Assembly (NCBI RefSeq): GCF_003265225.1
Contig: NZ_CP022013.1
Coordinates: forward strand, 529,001-593,000
DNA length: 64,000 bases
Origin: Mergibacter septicus
GTDB taxonomy: Bacteria > Pseudomonadota > Gammaproteobacteria > Enterobacterales > Pasteurellaceae
Direction: 5' to 3'
A program made the position numbers and the translations under genes. Below, piece after piece: positions 20,940-30,670 of the stretch. Numbering within the stretch: the first letter of the stretch is position 1; each line of letters opens with the position of its first letter. The notes beneath the pieces were generated by a model, which was not told the DNA's origin, made no database searches, and saw only the letters and a program-made list of their open reading frames with translations.

Positions 20940-21881
20940 ATGAAAATAGTATTTTTAGATAGCACTGCAATTCCAAAGCATATTTCTATTCCACGTCCAA
21001 ATTTTGCCCATCAATGGGTGGAATATGAACATACCGCAGCAGAACAAACCGTTGAACGCTTGCAAGGAGCTGAAATTGCAATTACCAGTAAGGTAGTTTT
21101 TAGCCGAGAAGTTATGCAGCAGTTACCAGACCTTAAGTTAATTGCGATTACAGCAACAGGAACAAATAATGTTGATCTTAAGGCAGCAGAAGAATTAGGT
21201 ATTTGTGTCAAAAATGTAACAGGCTATTCTTCGGTAACGGTTCCTGAACACGTTCTCGGTATGATTTATGCGTTAAAACATAGTTTAATGGGGTGGTATC
21301 GTGATCAGTTAACGGATCGTTGGGTCAGTAATAAGCAGTTTTGTTACTTTGATTATCCGATTACTGATGTAAAAGGTTCTACCTTAGGGATTATTGGGAA
21401 AGGCAATTTAGGCAGTGAAGTTGGACGTTTGGCTACTTTATTGGGAATGAAAGTATTATATGCAGAACGTCAAGGGGTAACAGAAATTCGAGAGGGCTAT
21501 ACAAAATTTGAAGAGGTGTTAGCCGAAGCCGATATTTTAACACTCCATTGTCCATTAACTGACACAACACAAAATATCATTAATACAAAGACACTTGCTT
21601 TATGTAAGAAAGGGGCATTACTCATTAATACAGGTCGAGGTCCGTTAGTTGATGAGCGAGCATTATTAAAGGCTTTAGAAAGTGGACAATTAGGTGGTGC
21701 GGCAATTGATGTTATGATTCAAGAACCGCCTGAAAAAGGAAATATTCTAATGGAAGCGGCGAAAGTATTACCGAATTTATTAATTACACCGCATATTGCT
21801 TGGGCATCTGATTCAGCGGTAACGACTTTAGTGAAAAAGGTCAGTCAAAATATCGAGGAATTTGTCGCAACAGGGAAATAG
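20940..21881 (+). CDS. hprA: D-2-hydroxyacid dehydrogenase (HprA/glycerate dehydrogenase type)
   Basis: A 313-residue NAD-dependent oxidoreductase of the D-isomer 2-hydroxyacid dehydrogenase family, probably acting on hydroxypyruvate/glycerate. The NAD-binding segment LGIIGKGNLGSEVGRLA is near residue 145. The active-site Arg lies in LINTGRGPLVDE, the Glu in the QEPPEKG region, and the catalytic His in PHIAWAS. The frame opens earlier (20841), but the ATG at 20940 has a strong ribosome-binding site (AGAGGGAAGG) and the family N-terminus. Related enzymes include phosphoglycerate and lactate dehydrogenases; the substrate is inferred from overall resemblance only. Confidence 0.85.
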   Translation: MKIVFLDSTAIPKHISIPRPNFAHQWVEYEHTAAEQTVERLQGAEIAITSKVVFSREVMQQLPDLKLIAITATGTNNVDLKAAEELGICVKNVTGYSSVTVPEHVLGMIYALKHSLMGWYRDQLTDRWVSNKQFCYFDYPITDVKGSTLGIIGKGNLGSEVGRLATLLGMKVLYAERQGVTEIREGYTKFEEVLAEADILTLHCPLTDTTQNIINTKTLALCKKGALLINTGRGPLVDERALLKALESGQLGGAAIDVMIQEPPEKGNILMEAAKVLPNLLITPHIAWASDSAVTTLVKKVSQNIEEFVATGK

Positions 21882-21944
21882 CGATAGAAAAGTATAAAAC
21901 AGCAATGCTTTTTATAAAAATTTCACTATAATGATCAAATCTAG

Positions 21945-21968
21945 AAGGCATAGTATTATGCCTTTTTT
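21945..21968 (+). terminator. Hairpin and T-run between hprA and lolC
   Basis: AAGGCATA and TATGCCTT (21945-21964) form a perfect 8-bp stem around GTAT, followed by TTTT. It may end the hprA transcript. A perfect TATAAT (21927-21932) lies just before it, so for transcripts starting there it would sit at the 5' end of the lolC mRNA. Confidence 0.65.
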
Positions 21969-21996
21969 GTTGAAGAGAGATTAAAAAGGAAAAATA

Positions 21997-23196
21997 ATGC
22001 AAGTATCTTTTTTGATTGCATTACGTTATTGGCGAGCAAAAAGTGGCGATCGTTTTGGACGTTTAGTTACCACATTAGCTACTGGTGGTATTATTTTAGG
22101 GGTTAGTGCACTAATTATTGTGTTATCGGTTATGAATGGGCTAGAAAATTACCAGAAAGATAGAGTATTAGAAAATATTCCACATGCCATAGTACTACCT
22201 AAAGCTGAGCCAGCATTTTTATCTCCACAAGCTATCAATCACCCACCTTTTGATCAGTTACCGCCTTTTGTCACCAAAGCAGTGGTAATTAACCAAGTTA
22301 ATGCGATTTTGCAAAGTGCGGGGGCTTTGCAGCCTGCTAAATTATTAGGTATAAGTCAATTTAGTGATGATCCGTTATTGTCTTCTATCGAACAACCGTT
22401 TTCCCAACTTTTACCAGCAGGGCAATTCAATTTAGTGATCAGTTCACAATTAGCCACTCAATTACAATTAAATGTAGGTGATAAAGTACGTTTAATCCTT
22501 AGCCAAAATAGTGTCTATACGCCTTTTGGCAGAGTACCACAACAACGTCTTTTTACATTATCAGCGATTTACGAGGATCAAGGGCAAAGTAGTGCGAATG
22601 AAGTTTTTGCTAACATCAATGATGTTGGGCGATTATTGCGTTTAAAGCCACAACAGTTGCAAGGTGTAAGGCTATTTTTAGATGATCCATTCAAAATTAC
22701 TCAGTTATCCCACTATTTTTCAACGGATAAATGGCAAATCGAAGATTGGCGGCAACAAAAAGGAGAGTTTTTTCAAGCCGTACGAATGGAAAAAAATATG
22801 ATGGGGTTACTTGTTAGTTTGATTATTATTGTTGCTATTTCCAATATTGTTACTTCTCTAAGTTTGATGGTGGTTGATAAACAAGGTGAAATTGCCATTT
22901 TACAAACTCAAGGCATGACGAAACGACAGATTATGCAAATTTTTATTTATCAAGGTATGTTAGTCGGTGTTAGTGGAACTTTTATCGGTGGCTTGTTAGG
23001 TGTGGTATTAACAAACTATCTTGATCTGTTTATCGGTATATTTAATCCAAATGGTTTGTCTTTGCCAACATTCATTGAACCTTTCCAAATTGGACTTATT
23101 TTAAGTCTATCTTTGCTATTTTCTTTATGTTCAACTATTTACCCTGCTTATCGTGCTGCAAAAGTTGAACCTGCAGAGGCATTACGTTATGAATAA
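21997..23196 (+). CDS. lolC: LolC subunit of the lipoprotein-releasing ABC transporter
   Basis: A 399-residue inner-membrane permease subunit of LolCDE, which extracts outer-membrane lipoproteins from the inner membrane and passes them to LolA. One N-terminal helix (about 22-45, ending in [19 protein letters not shown]) precedes a periplasmic domain, and three C-terminal helices (about 265-390) carry the FtsX-like fold. The late segment [11 protein letters not shown] is the family end. A ribosome-binding site (AAAGGA) lies before the ATG. The last 8 bp overlap lolD. Confidence 0.94.
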   Translation: MQVSFLIALRYWRAKSGDRFGRLVTTLATGGIILGVSALIIVLSVMNGLENYQKDRVLENIPHAIVLPKAEPAFLSPQAINHPPFDQLPPFVTKAVVINQVNAILQSAGALQPAKLLGISQFSDDPLLSSIEQPFSQLLPAGQFNLVISSQLATQLQLNVGDKVRLILSQNSVYTPFGRVPQQRLFTLSAIYEDQGQSSANEVFANINDVGRLLRLKPQQLQGVRLFLDDPFKITQLSHYFSTDKWQIEDWRQQKGEFFQAVRMEKNMMGLLVSLIIIVAISNIVTSLSLMVVDKQGEIAILQTQGMTKRQIMQIFIYQGMLVGVSGTFIGGLLGVVLTNYLDLFIGIFNPNGLSLPTFIEPFQIGLILSLSLLFSLCSTIYPAYRAAKVEPAEALRYE

Positions 23197-23890
23197 AAAG
23201 ATCGAACAATCTGCTGTATTATTACGTTGCAGTGAATTATCGAAAACTTATCAAGAGGGCGAAAAACAGACAGAAGTTTTAAAATCTGTTTCTTTTGAAT
23301 TACAAGATCAAGATTTAACTGCAATCGTTGGTTCATCAGGTTCAGGCAAAAGTACATTATTACATTTACTTGGTGGGTTGGATCAACCAAGTAGTGGTAC
23401 AGTTTTTCTTAAAGAACAAGATCTTTCGTTATTATCGGATCGTAGGATTGCACAATTACGTAACCGTCATTTAGGGTTTGTATATCAATTCCACCATTTA
23501 ATGGCGGATTTTTCAGCATTAGAAAATGTAATGATGCCCCTCTTAATTGCAGGGGAAAAACGAGATCAGGCGGCAGATCGAGCTGCACAAATGTTACAAG
23601 CTGTTGGGCTTTCTCATCGTATTTCGCATAGACCATCGGCATTATCGGGTGGAGAACGTCAGCGAGTGGCAATTGCAAGGGCTTTGGTTAATCAACCTGA
23701 TATTGTGTTAGCTGATGAGCCAACAGGCAATTTAGATCGTAAGACCACTGAAGCGGTGTTTGAATTAATTCAACAATTAAACCAAGAACAGAAAACGGCA
23801 TTTCTTTTAGTTACTCACGATTTACATTTAGCACAGAAATTCAAACAGTGTTATTTGATGCAAGATGGTAGCCTAAGGACTAAGGTGTAA
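23189..23890 (+). CDS. lolD: LolD ATPase of the lipoprotein-releasing ABC transporter
   Basis: A 233-residue cytoplasmic ATPase that powers lipoprotein release. Walker A is [11 protein letters not shown], the signature is [15 protein letters not shown], Walker B is [12 protein letters not shown] and the switch His lies in LLVTHD. The start chosen ([12 protein letters not shown]) overlaps the lolC stop by 8 bp, the usual coupling in this operon; the frame itself opens earlier at 23153 inside lolC. lolE starts 10 bp after its stop. Confidence 0.96.
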   Translation: MNKKIEQSAVLLRCSELSKTYQEGEKQTEVLKSVSFELQDQDLTAIVGSSGSGKSTLLHLLGGLDQPSSGTVFLKEQDLSLLSDRRIAQLRNRHLGFVYQFHHLMADFSALENVMMPLLIAGEKRDQAADRAAQMLQAVGLSHRISHRPSALSGGERQRVAIARALVNQPDIVLADEPTGNLDRKTTEAVFELIQQLNQEQKTAFLLVTHDLHLAQKFKQCYLMQDGSLRTKV

Positions 23891-23900
23891 GGTGAATATA

Positions 23901-25148
23901 ATGAATACACCTTTTTTTATTAGTTGGCGTTATCAACGTGGGCAAAGACATAATCGTCTTGTTGCCTTGATTGCATTTTTTTCAACCATTGGAATAGCAC
24001 TTGGTGTTGCTGTTTTAATCGTTGGTTTAAGTGCAATGAATGGTTTTCAGCGAGAATTGGATAATCGAATTTTATCGGTCGTACCACATATTGAGATTAG
24101 CACGTTAGGAACAGAGAGTTTAATTAATGATCAACAGCAAATAGCACAGCTATTGCAAAAAAATCCTGAGGTAAAAGCGACTTCCCCCTATGTTTCATTT
24201 ACAGCGTTAGCCGAAAATGCAGGGAAGTTAAAGGTTGTGTTAGTCAAGGGGATTGAACCTCAGTTATTCAATAAAGTCAGTAATTTAGGGCAATTTGTCT
24301 TAAACCACGCTTGGCAAAATTTTGGACAGGATAATGGCATTATTCTTGGCAATGGGATTGCGAAAGAATTGGGGGTAGGCGTTGGGGATTGGATTTCGCT
24401 TTTAATCTCACCTCAAACAGCACATTTAGATCAATTATTACAACCACAACGCCAAAGAATACAGGTGAGTGGTATTTTACGCCTTGATGGTCAGTTAGAT
24501 TATAATTTTGCGTTAATTCCGATTGGTTTAGCTCGTCATTATTTAGGTTATCAACCTGAACAAGCAACAGGGATTGAAGTTGCAGTCAACGATCCTTTTC
24601 AGGTACGTTCATTTGATTACAGTGAAATACAAGGTTATCCTCAACCACTTTATGCCAAAACTTGGATTAGTCAGTATGGCTATATGTATAATGATATTTC
24701 TTTGATTAGAACAGTAATGTATCTTGCAATGGTGTTAGTGATTGGGGTAGCGTGTTTTAATATTGTTTCAACTTTAATGATGGCAGTGAAAGATAAACAA
24801 GGGGATATTGCGATTTTACGCACGCTGGGTGCTGATCGGCATTTTATCAAACGAATTTTTTTATGGTACGGGCTTTGGGCTGGTATGAAAGGGTGTTTGA
24901 TTGGTTTAGTACTTGGAGTCTTAGTTGCATTAAATTTAACTGAATTAGTTAAAGCAATAGAACATCTTTTTGCGATAAAAATCCTTTCCGATGGTATTTA
25001 TTTTATTGATTTTTTACCTAGTGAATTAGATTGGCGAGATGTAATACTTGTTTTTATTTCAGCGTTATTATTGAGCTTACTTGCTGCAATCTATCCAGCA
25101 ATACGGGCAGAAAAGTTACAACCAGCTAAAGTGCTGAGTAACTATTAA
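23901..25148 (+). CDS. lolE: LolE subunit of the lipoprotein-releasing ABC transporter
   Basis: A 415-residue permease paralogous to LolC, with one N-terminal and three C-terminal helices around a periplasmic domain (IVGLSAMNGFQRELDNRIL after the first helix; AEKLQPAKVL near the end). A GTG at 23892 is in frame, but the ATG at 23901 has AAGGTG at a good distance and matches the family start MNTPFFISWRY. Separate LolC and LolE proteins, rather than a single LolF, are the standard gammaproteobacterial arrangement. No terminator is evident directly after the gene. Confidence 0.94.
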   Translation: MNTPFFISWRYQRGQRHNRLVALIAFFSTIGIALGVAVLIVGLSAMNGFQRELDNRILSVVPHIEISTLGTESLINDQQQIAQLLQKNPEVKATSPYVSFTALAENAGKLKVVLVKGIEPQLFNKVSNLGQFVLNHAWQNFGQDNGIILGNGIAKELGVGVGDWISLLISPQTAHLDQLLQPQRQRIQVSGILRLDGQLDYNFALIPIGLARHYLGYQPEQATGIEVAVNDPFQVRSFDYSEIQGYPQPLYAKTWISQYGYMYNDISLIRTVMYLAMVLVIGVACFNIVSTLMMAVKDKQGDIAILRTLGADRHFIKRIFLWYGLWAGMKGCLIGLVLGVLVALNLTELVKAIEHLFAIKILSDGIYFIDFLPSELDWRDVILVFISALLLSLLAAIYPAIRAEKLQPAKVLSNY

Positions 25149-25189
25149 TATGATAGATAAGTAATAGAAAATAAATGTAAAATTAGATA

Positions 25190-25218
25190 TTGTTATTATA
25201 CTAGTTTACAAGTACAAT
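25190..25218 (+). promoter_or_regulatory. aroG promoter with overlapping TrpR-like operator
   Basis: TTGTTA (25190-25195) and TACAAT (25213-25218) are spaced by 17 bp. Within the spacer and reaching into the -10 box, ATACTAGTTTACAAGTAC (25198-25215) matches 15 of 18 positions of the TrpR operator consensus GTACTAGTTAACTAGTAC as I remember it. Repressor binding there would block RNA polymerase. Confidence 0.72.
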
Positions 25219-25288
25219 CCGTTTCAATAGAGAATTTGATACTCTATAAGCAGGAAGTTTAAATTATTAATCGTATATAGGTAAAATT

Positions 25289-26389
25289 ATGAATTGCAAT
25301 AATCCAGTTAGCAAAAATGACATCAAAATTGAGAATGACGATCTTCGGATTGTGAAAATAGAAGAATTATTACCACCAGTTGCATTGTTAGAGAAATATC
25401 CTGCGAGTCAAGTTGCAGTAGATACTGTGAAAAATACCCGTCAAGCTGTACATAATATCTTACATCAGCAAGATGATCGTCTGTTAGTAGTGATTGGACC
25501 TTGTTCTATTCACGATCCAGTAGCTGCGATCGAATATGCAAAACGTTTAAAAGTGATGCGAGAGAAATTTGCTGATAGACTAGAAATTATTATGCGAGTT
25601 TATTTTGAAAAACCAAGAACAACTGTTGGCTGGAAAGGTTTGATTAATGATCCTAATTTAGACAACAGTTATGCGTTAAACGATGGTTTAAGAATTGCAC
25701 GCAAACTGTTATCCGATATTAATGATCTGGAAGTACCAACTGCAGGGGAATTTTTAGATATGATCACCCCACAATATATTGCTGATTTTATGAGTTGGGG
25801 AGCAATTGGTGCAAGAACGACTGAGTCTCAAGTTCATCGGGAGCTCGCATCAGGACTTTCTTGTGCGGTAGGCTTTAAAAATGGAACCAATGGTGGGGTA
25901 CGTATTGCATTAGATGCAATTGGTGCCGCTGAAGCACCACATTATTTCTTATCTGTAACTAAATTTGGGCATTCTGCGATTGTGGCAACAAGAGGGAATC
26001 AAGATTGCCATATTATTTTACGAGGTGGGGATAAAGGACCTAATTATAGCGAAGGAGATGTTACTGCCGTCTGCGATGCGATTGCAAAAACAGGGCGTAT
26101 TCCTCATGTTATGGTTGACTTTAGCCACGCTAATAGTGAAAAACAGTTTAAAAAACAGCTGAATGTTTGTGACGATGTTTGCAAGCAAATTAGTAAAGGT
26201 TCAACAGGTATTTTTGGGGTGATGGTTGAAAGCCATTTAGTAGAAGGACGCCAAGATCTTGTTGAAGGTCAACCACTTACTTATGGACAAAGTATTACTG
26301 ATTCTTGTCTTGGTTGGGAAGACAGTGAAAAAGTGTTATCTGCATTAGCAGATGCAGTCACTGCAAGAAGAAATAAATTAGCTCAGTAA
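25289..26389 (+). CDS. aroG: 3-deoxy-7-phosphoheptulonate synthase (DAHP synthase)
   Basis: A 366-residue class I DAHP synthase that condenses phosphoenolpyruvate and erythrose-4-phosphate in the first step of aromatic amino acid synthesis. The N-terminal NDDLRIVKIEELLPPVALLE, VVIGPCSIHDP, RVYFEKPRTTVGWKG, GAIGARTTESQVHRE and DFSHANS motifs supply the substrate and metal ligands. The sequence resembles E. coli AroG most closely, normally the phenylalanine-inhibited isozyme. However, the upstream promoter carries a TrpR-like operator, as E. coli aroH does, so transcription probably follows tryptophan. It follows lolE on the same strand but has its own promoter. Confidence 0.95.
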   Translation: MNCNNPVSKNDIKIENDDLRIVKIEELLPPVALLEKYPASQVAVDTVKNTRQAVHNILHQQDDRLLVVIGPCSIHDPVAAIEYAKRLKVMREKFADRLEIIMRVYFEKPRTTVGWKGLINDPNLDNSYALNDGLRIARKLLSDINDLEVPTAGEFLDMITPQYIADFMSWGAIGARTTESQVHRELASGLSCAVGFKNGTNGGVRIALDAIGAAEAPHYFLSVTKFGHSAIVATRGNQDCHIILRGGDKGPNYSEGDVTAVCDAIAKTGRIPHVMVDFSHANSEKQFKKQLNVCDDVCKQISKGSTGIFGVMVESHLVEGRQDLVEGQPLTYGQSITDSCLGWEDSEKVLSALADAVTARRNKLAQ

Positions 26390-26518
26390 AAATTATTTTG
26401 GGGTATTATGGGGTGTAATTAATTAAACATTTAGCTCGTGATTAGCCTTATGTATGCAAGAAAACAGCCCATATTTTTGCTACAATTTTCGTTGAAATTA
26501 CTAGCAGAAAGAGTCAAT

Positions 26519-26549
26519 AAAGGCAGATTAAGATAATCTGCCTTTATTT
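26519..26549. terminator. Bidirectional terminator between aroG and dcuB
   Basis: AAAGGCAGATT and AATCTGCCTTT (26519-26545) form an 11-bp perfect stem, flanked by A-rich sequence upstream and ATTTTAT downstream, between convergent genes. Confidence 0.85.
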
Positions 26550-26572
26550 TATCTGCAAAATACCACCTAGAA

Positions 26573-27904
26573 TTACATAATGATGTTCGCTAAATTTACG
26601 CCAATACAGCAAGCAACGATCACACCGATTAAACCCGGTAGCATAAAACTATGGTTGAAGTAGTATTTACCAATTTTGGTTGTACCTGAAATATCAAAGT
26701 TGACGGTTGCAATATCTGAAGGATAATTTGGAATAAAGAAATAGCCATAAGTAGCAGGCAATAAACCGATTAGCAGAGGTGCAGGTAAACCAAGAGCAAT
26801 ACCTACTGGCAATAGCATTCGACCCGTTGCTGCTTGGCTATTGATTACCACCGAAACACTAAATAACGCCAAAGCGAAAGTCCAAGGATAGTTATTTACC
26901 ATATCAGTAATGCCAGATTTAAAAGAAGGTAAAGCAAATTTAAAATAGGTATCACTCATCCAAGCAATACCAAAAATCGCAATGGTTGCTACCATACCTG
27001 AACGGAAAACGACACCTTGAGGGACATTTTTAGCAGGTGTTTTGGTTGCAATGAGAATAATGCCTGCAAAAGCGAGCATCATCATTTGAATTACTAATCC
27101 CATTGAGATGGGTTTGCTTTCGTTACCTAGTGTTCTGATTTCAGGAAAGATTGCAATTGCAACAATGGATATCAGTGCAAGTAAAAATAACAAGACGGCA
27201 TTTTTAGCAGAGCTAGGTAACACTTCATTTAAACTTGTACTGGTTGTTTCTCTAATGAGTTGACCAAATTCAGGATCGTTAAGACGGCGTTGATATTCAG
27301 GATCATCTTTTAATTCTTTACCACGACGTAAGCTATAAAGTGATAATGCGATTACACCACCGAGTGTTGCAGGAATAGTAACAGAAATAATGTTTAATAA
27401 AGTAATTTGTTCAAATCCCGGTAACTCAATGATTTGTCCGAGATAGTAAACGACTGCTGCAGAAATTGGGCTAGCTGTAATCGCTAATTGTGAAGCAACT
27501 GAGGCGGCAGCCATTGGACGTTCTGGACGAATATTATTTTTCAGTGCGATATCACTAATAATTGGCATAATAGTATAAACTGCGTGTCCTGTACCTAAGA
27601 TCACGGTCATAAAATAGGTAGTTAAAGGTGCGAGAATAGTTACTCGTTTTGGATTTTTGCGTAAGATCCGTTCTGCGATTTGCAGCATATATTTTAAGCC
27701 ACCAGCCGCTTCTAAGACGGAAGCACAGGTAACCACCGAAATAATAATCAACATAACGTTGATAGGGGGAGATGATGGTGGCATACGTAAAACAAAGACT
27801 TCAAATACTAAGCCAATACCAGAGACGACACCTAATCCGATCCCACCATAACGGCTACCGACATAGAGAAAACAGAGTAATAAAATAAACTCAAAATATA
27901 ACAT
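26573..27904 (-). CDS. dcuB: Anaerobic C4-dicarboxylate transporter of the DcuA/DcuB family
   Basis: A 443-residue inner-membrane antiporter exchanging fumarate, malate or aspartate for succinate during fumarate respiration. Family sequence is clear along the chain: GTGHAVYTIMPIISDIALKN, NIRPERPMAAAS, ITASPISAAVVYYLG, NSQAATGRMLLPVGIALG and FIPNYPSDIATVNFD. The GTGH-VYT-MPII stretch resembles DcuB more than DcuA, while ITASPISAAVVY is DcuA-like, so the paralogue assignment is tentative. A strong ribosome-binding site (GGAGGGG) precedes the ATG. Upstream sequence holds a promoter candidate and a partial FNR-type box, consistent with anaerobic induction. Confidence 0.9.
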   Translation of the reverse strand: MLYFEFILLLCFLYVGSRYGGIGLGVVSGIGLVFEVFVLRMPPSSPPINVMLIIISVVTCASVLEAAGGLKYMLQIAERILRKNPKRVTILAPLTTYFMTVILGTGHAVYTIMPIISDIALKNNIRPERPMAAASVASQLAITASPISAAVVYYLGQIIELPGFEQITLLNIISVTIPATLGGVIALSLYSLRRGKELKDDPEYQRRLNDPEFGQLIRETTSTSLNEVLPSSAKNAVLLFLLALISIVAIAIFPEIRTLGNESKPISMGLVIQMMMLAFAGIILIATKTPAKNVPQGVVFRSGMVATIAIFGIAWMSDTYFKFALPSFKSGITDMVNNYPWTFALALFSVSVVINSQAATGRMLLPVGIALGLPAPLLIGLLPATYGYFFIPNYPSDIATVNFDISGTTKIGKYYFNHSFMLPGLIGVIVACCIGVNLANIIM

Positions 27905-27941
27905 AACTTCCCCTCCAAAATATTAAATATGAATATCTATG

Positions 27942-28021
27942 ATCATAGGTTAAATATAATGTTTAGCAATTCTCAAATATATTTTTTATTGTATTTTTGC
28001 GTAAATATTTACTTAGATCAA
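27942..28021 (-). promoter_or_regulatory. Candidate dcuB promoter with partial FNR box
   Basis: On the minus strand, TTGCTA (27969-27964) and TATGAT (27947-27942) are 16 bp apart, giving a start near 27935. Upstream, TTTACTTAGATCAA on the plus strand (28008-28021) matches 8 of 10 fixed positions of the FNR site TTGAT-N4-ATCAA. Its distance of about 80 bp from the predicted start is unusual for class II FNR activation. Confidence 0.35.
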
Positions 28022-28065
28022 AAAATTAAAAGGGGAAATAGCAAGATAAAAATAGACGAAAAGAA

Positions 28066-28114
28066 AGCTAGATTTTTTACTGGTGAATATCTAATAAAGA
28101 TTAAAAATCTAGCT
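28066..28114 (-). terminator. Long-stem terminator after xerC
   Basis: AGCTAGATTTTT (28066-28077) and AAAAATCTAGCT (28103-28114) pair perfectly over 12 bp with a 25-nt loop. Read leftward it is followed by TTCTTTTC. It would end the dapF-DUF484-xerC transcript. Confidence 0.55.
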
Positions 28115-28121
28115 ATTTAGC

Positions 28122-29042
28122 TTATAACTTTTTATTTTGATGGCGTTTTGCCCTTGGATGGGCGGAATCGTAAACTTCAGCGAGGTGTTGAAAGTTCAAA
28201 TGGGTATATATCTGGGTGGTAGATAAATTAGCATGCCCTAAAAGTTCTTGTACTGAACGGAGATCAACGCCAGCTTCTAACAGATGAGTTGCAAAAGAAT
28301 GGCGTAGCTTATGTGGGTGTAAATGGCTGGCTAAGCCTTGACGTATTCCCCATGCTTTCATACGAAGATGGATAGCACGGTGTGAAATTCGACGCCCTAA
28401 CTGACTAACAAACAGTGCATTATTGGAAGGATTAAAACGAGGGCGAACTTCAAGCCAAGCTCGAATTGCAGCTAGAGCATATTTCCCAAAAGGAAGTAAT
28501 CGTTCTTTATTTCCCTTACCTAAAACTCTTAATTCACGATTGCGTAAATCCAGATCTTCTAAATTTAGACTTTGTAACTCGGAGAGACGTAACCCTGCAC
28601 TATACATTAGTTCCAACATCGCACGATCCCGAAGATCAATAGGCTCTTGGCTTTTATTCTCTAATAATTGAAAAACTTCTTCTGTGGCAATATTTTTTGG
28701 AAGGTGGCGTTTTTGTTTTGGAGCAGAAATGCCTTCTGCAGGATTAACGTTGATGACACCTTTTTCAAGTAGATAATGAAAAAAACTACGTAAAGTTGAA
28801 AGGCGTAAGGCGAGACTTTTTGCACTTAACCCCGCTTTTTTACTATTGGAGAGAATAAAACGTACAACACTGGCATCAACTTGTTGCCAATTTTCAATTT
28901 GATGTTGTTGTAAGATCTCAATACAAGCCGATAATTGACGATAATAGTTTGTCAGTGTATGAGGGCTTAATTGGCGTTCGATGCGTAAATAGTCATAATA
29001 GCGTTGGAGCCAATAGGTAAATGAAGTTTGTGTATCCGTCAT
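28122..29042 (-). CDS. xerC: Tyrosine recombinase XerC
   Basis: A 306-residue recombinase that acts with XerD at dif to resolve chromosome dimers. The N-terminal SAM-like DNA-binding domain covers about residues 5-95. The catalytic domain holds the conserved Arg in [28 protein letters not shown] with the His-x-x-Arg pair, [10 protein letters not shown] and the nucleophilic Tyr in IYTHLN. Length is normal. It is the third gene of dapF-DUF484-xerC, 12 bp after DUF484, the same order as in E. coli. XerD is similar, but the operon context favours XerC. Confidence 0.94.
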   Translation of the reverse strand: MTDTQTSFTYWLQRYYDYLRIERQLSPHTLTNYYRQLSACIEILQQHQIENWQQVDASVVRFILSNSKKAGLSAKSLALRLSTLRSFFHYLLEKGVINVNPAEGISAPKQKRHLPKNIATEEVFQLLENKSQEPIDLRDRAMLELMYSAGLRLSELQSLNLEDLDLRNRELRVLGKGNKERLLPFGKYALAAIRAWLEVRPRFNPSNNALFVSQLGRRISHRAIHLRMKAWGIRQGLASHLHPHKLRHSFATHLLEAGVDLRSVQELLGHANLSTTQIYTHLNFQHLAEVYDSAHPRAKRHQNKKL

Positions 29043-29054
29043 TGTTATCCCTAA

Positions 29055-29762
29055 TTACTCATCATCTTTTTCATCAATCCAACGCCAAATATGCTGGCTT
29101 AATAATTCCATAAAACGGAGAAGAAAAGTGGTTTCTTGTGCTTGATAAAAATGTTCTTCCGCATGTGCAGCGAATAATACGACTGCGGTGTAAGGTTTGT
29201 GTGGATAGGCACTTTTTAATAAACAAAGTGCGGTAGAACCAACAGGTAATTCATCTGGCAGAAATAATAATGATTTTTCTCGAGGATTTAATCGTCCTAA
29301 ATAGATAGAACGTAAGCCAAAACGTTCTAAGCGGATCACTTCAAAGGCTTTACGATCAAGACGATTAGTTGCGGCAATTTGGTCAATATCAATCCACGCA
29401 TCATTAATTAGGAAGATTTTGCTTAATTTTAACCCCAGATCTTGTGTCCACTCATTTAAAACGTTACAGGCTGTATCAAAATCTTCTGCTTGATTGAATT
29501 TTTGTTGTAAGGGTAACAAACTGTAAAACATCTGTTCATTATGGCGAGCAATACGGCTGAGATTTTCTAATTCTTCTTCTAATTCTTCAATACGTTCTTG
29601 TTGAAGACCAAGTTTAGCTTCAACTAAAGAAATTCCACCTTTGCGTTCGTGTTGAACATATAAGCTTTTGAGTAACTCTGTATGCCGACTAAAAAAATCA
29701 GCGTGGTGAATTAGATAGTGTACAATTTCTTGTTCAGTGATTTTATCGGTGATTTTTCTCAT
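29055..29762 (-). CDS. DUF484 family protein (YigA)
   Basis: A 235-residue protein of the DUF484 family, with no established biochemical function. The N-terminus (EIVHYLIHHADFFSRHTELL) is characteristic of the family, followed by a predicted coiled coil (about residues 48-70, EERIEELEEELENLSRIARHNEQM compressed here to its Glu/Leu pattern) and a C-terminal GAF-like domain. It lies between dapF and xerC with gaps of 15 and 12 bp, the standard gammaproteobacterial position. A Hin-type uptake core overlaps the coding region at 29226-29234. Confidence 0.88.
   Translation of the reverse strand: MRKITDKITEQEIVHYLIHHADFFSRHTELLKSLYVQHERKGGISLVEAKLGLQQERIEELEEELENLSRIARHNEQMFYSLLPLQQKFNQAEDFDTACNVLNEWTQDLGLKLSKIFLINDAWIDIDQIAATNRLDRKAFEVIRLERFGLRSIYLGRLNPREKSLLFLPDELPVGSTALCLLKSAYPHKPYTAVVLFAAHAEEHFYQAQETTFLLRFMELLSQHIWRWIDEKDDE
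29226..29234 (+). other. Hin-dialect DNA uptake sequence core
   Basis: Exact AAGTGCGGT. The downstream bases are not especially A/T-rich, so the extended uptake motif is imperfect. Besides the copy at 16413-16421 this is the only exact core I found. Confidence 0.7.
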
Positions 29763-29777
29763 TTTTTATCCCTATAA

Positions 29778-30602
29778 TTATAAGCGAATAAACCCATCAT
29801 AAACGTGAGTTGCCTCACCACTCATATAAAGAGGCGTATTTTCACCTTCCCATTCAATCCATAATGAACCACCGGGGAGATCAACTTGGACTTTTGATGC
29901 AAGTAATCCTTGCATAATGCCGACTGCAACTGCACCACAAGCACCACTACCACAGGCTTGTGTTTCACCTGCTCCACGTTCAAAAACACGTAATTTGATA
30001 TGGTTTCGATTCACTACCTGCATAAAGCCAATATTAGCTCGAGCAGGAAAGCGTTCGTGGTTTTCAAGTAATGGACCTAATTTCTCAACAGGGGCAGAAG
30101 TAATATCTTCAACTTGAAGCACACAATGTGGATTTCCCATTGAAACAACACCGCAAAAAGCGGTTTGTAATTCAGTCCGTAGGATATAATTTTTTTCAAA
30201 ACGATTGGCAATAAAAGGGATTTTGGCAGGTTCCCAAATAGGTTCTCCCATATTAACACGTACTAAATTGTTATCTTGTAGTGTTAACACAATTTTTCCT
30301 TTCGCTGTACTGACAAGGATTTCTCTTTTGTTGGTTAAACCTTTTAGATGCACAAAACGAGCAAAACACCTAGCACCATTGCCACATTGTTCGACTTCAC
30401 TGCCATCGGCATTAAAAATACGATAATGAAAATCTAGATCTGGATCATAAGGTGGTTCAACGATAAGTAGTTGGTCAAAACCGATACCTCGGTGGCGATC
30501 AGCAAGACGGCGGATCAATTCTGGTGGAAAAAAGACACTTTGTGTAATGCCATCGACAACCATAAAATCGTTGCCTAATCCGTGCATTTTGGAAAACTGC
30601 AT
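29778..30602 (-). CDS. dapF: Diaminopimelate epimerase
   Basis: A 274-residue PLP-independent epimerase converting LL- to meso-diaminopimelate for lysine and peptidoglycan. The two catalytic cysteines lie in [13 protein letters not shown] and [28 protein letters not shown] is the family N-terminus. A ribosome-binding site (AGGA) precedes the ATG. It heads the operon with DUF484 and xerC and has a good promoter at 30642-30670. It is divergent from tdk. Confidence 0.97.
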   Translation of the reverse strand: MQFSKMHGLGNDFMVVDGITQSVFFPPELIRRLADRHRGIGFDQLLIVEPPYDPDLDFHYRIFNADGSEVEQCGNGARCFARFVHLKGLTNKREILVSTAKGKIVLTLQDNNLVRVNMGEPIWEPAKIPFIANRFEKNYILRTELQTAFCGVVSMGNPHCVLQVEDITSAPVEKLGPLLENHERFPARANIGFMQVVNRNHIKLRVFERGAGETQACGSGACGAVAVGIMQGLLASKVQVDLPGGSLWIEWEGENTPLYMSGEATHVYDGFIRL

Positions 30603-30641
30603 GCTGGGTTTCCTATTGATAATATTATTATTTTGTTTCGC

Positions 30642-30670
30642 ATTATAAAGAGATTAGTTACTAATGTCTA
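30642..30670 (-). promoter_or_regulatory. dapF operon promoter
   Basis: On the minus strand TAGACA (30670-30665) and TATAAT (30647-30642) are separated by 17 bp; the -10 is perfect and the -35 matches 5 of 6. Start expected near 30635, giving a leader of about 33 nt. Confidence 0.7.

Noticed and set aside
25176-25210. TGTAAA and TTTACA before aroG as a possible TyrR box
   Set aside because: The two half-sites are 23 bp apart, whereas TyrR boxes have 6 bp between them. The overlapping TrpR-like operator explains the second half better.
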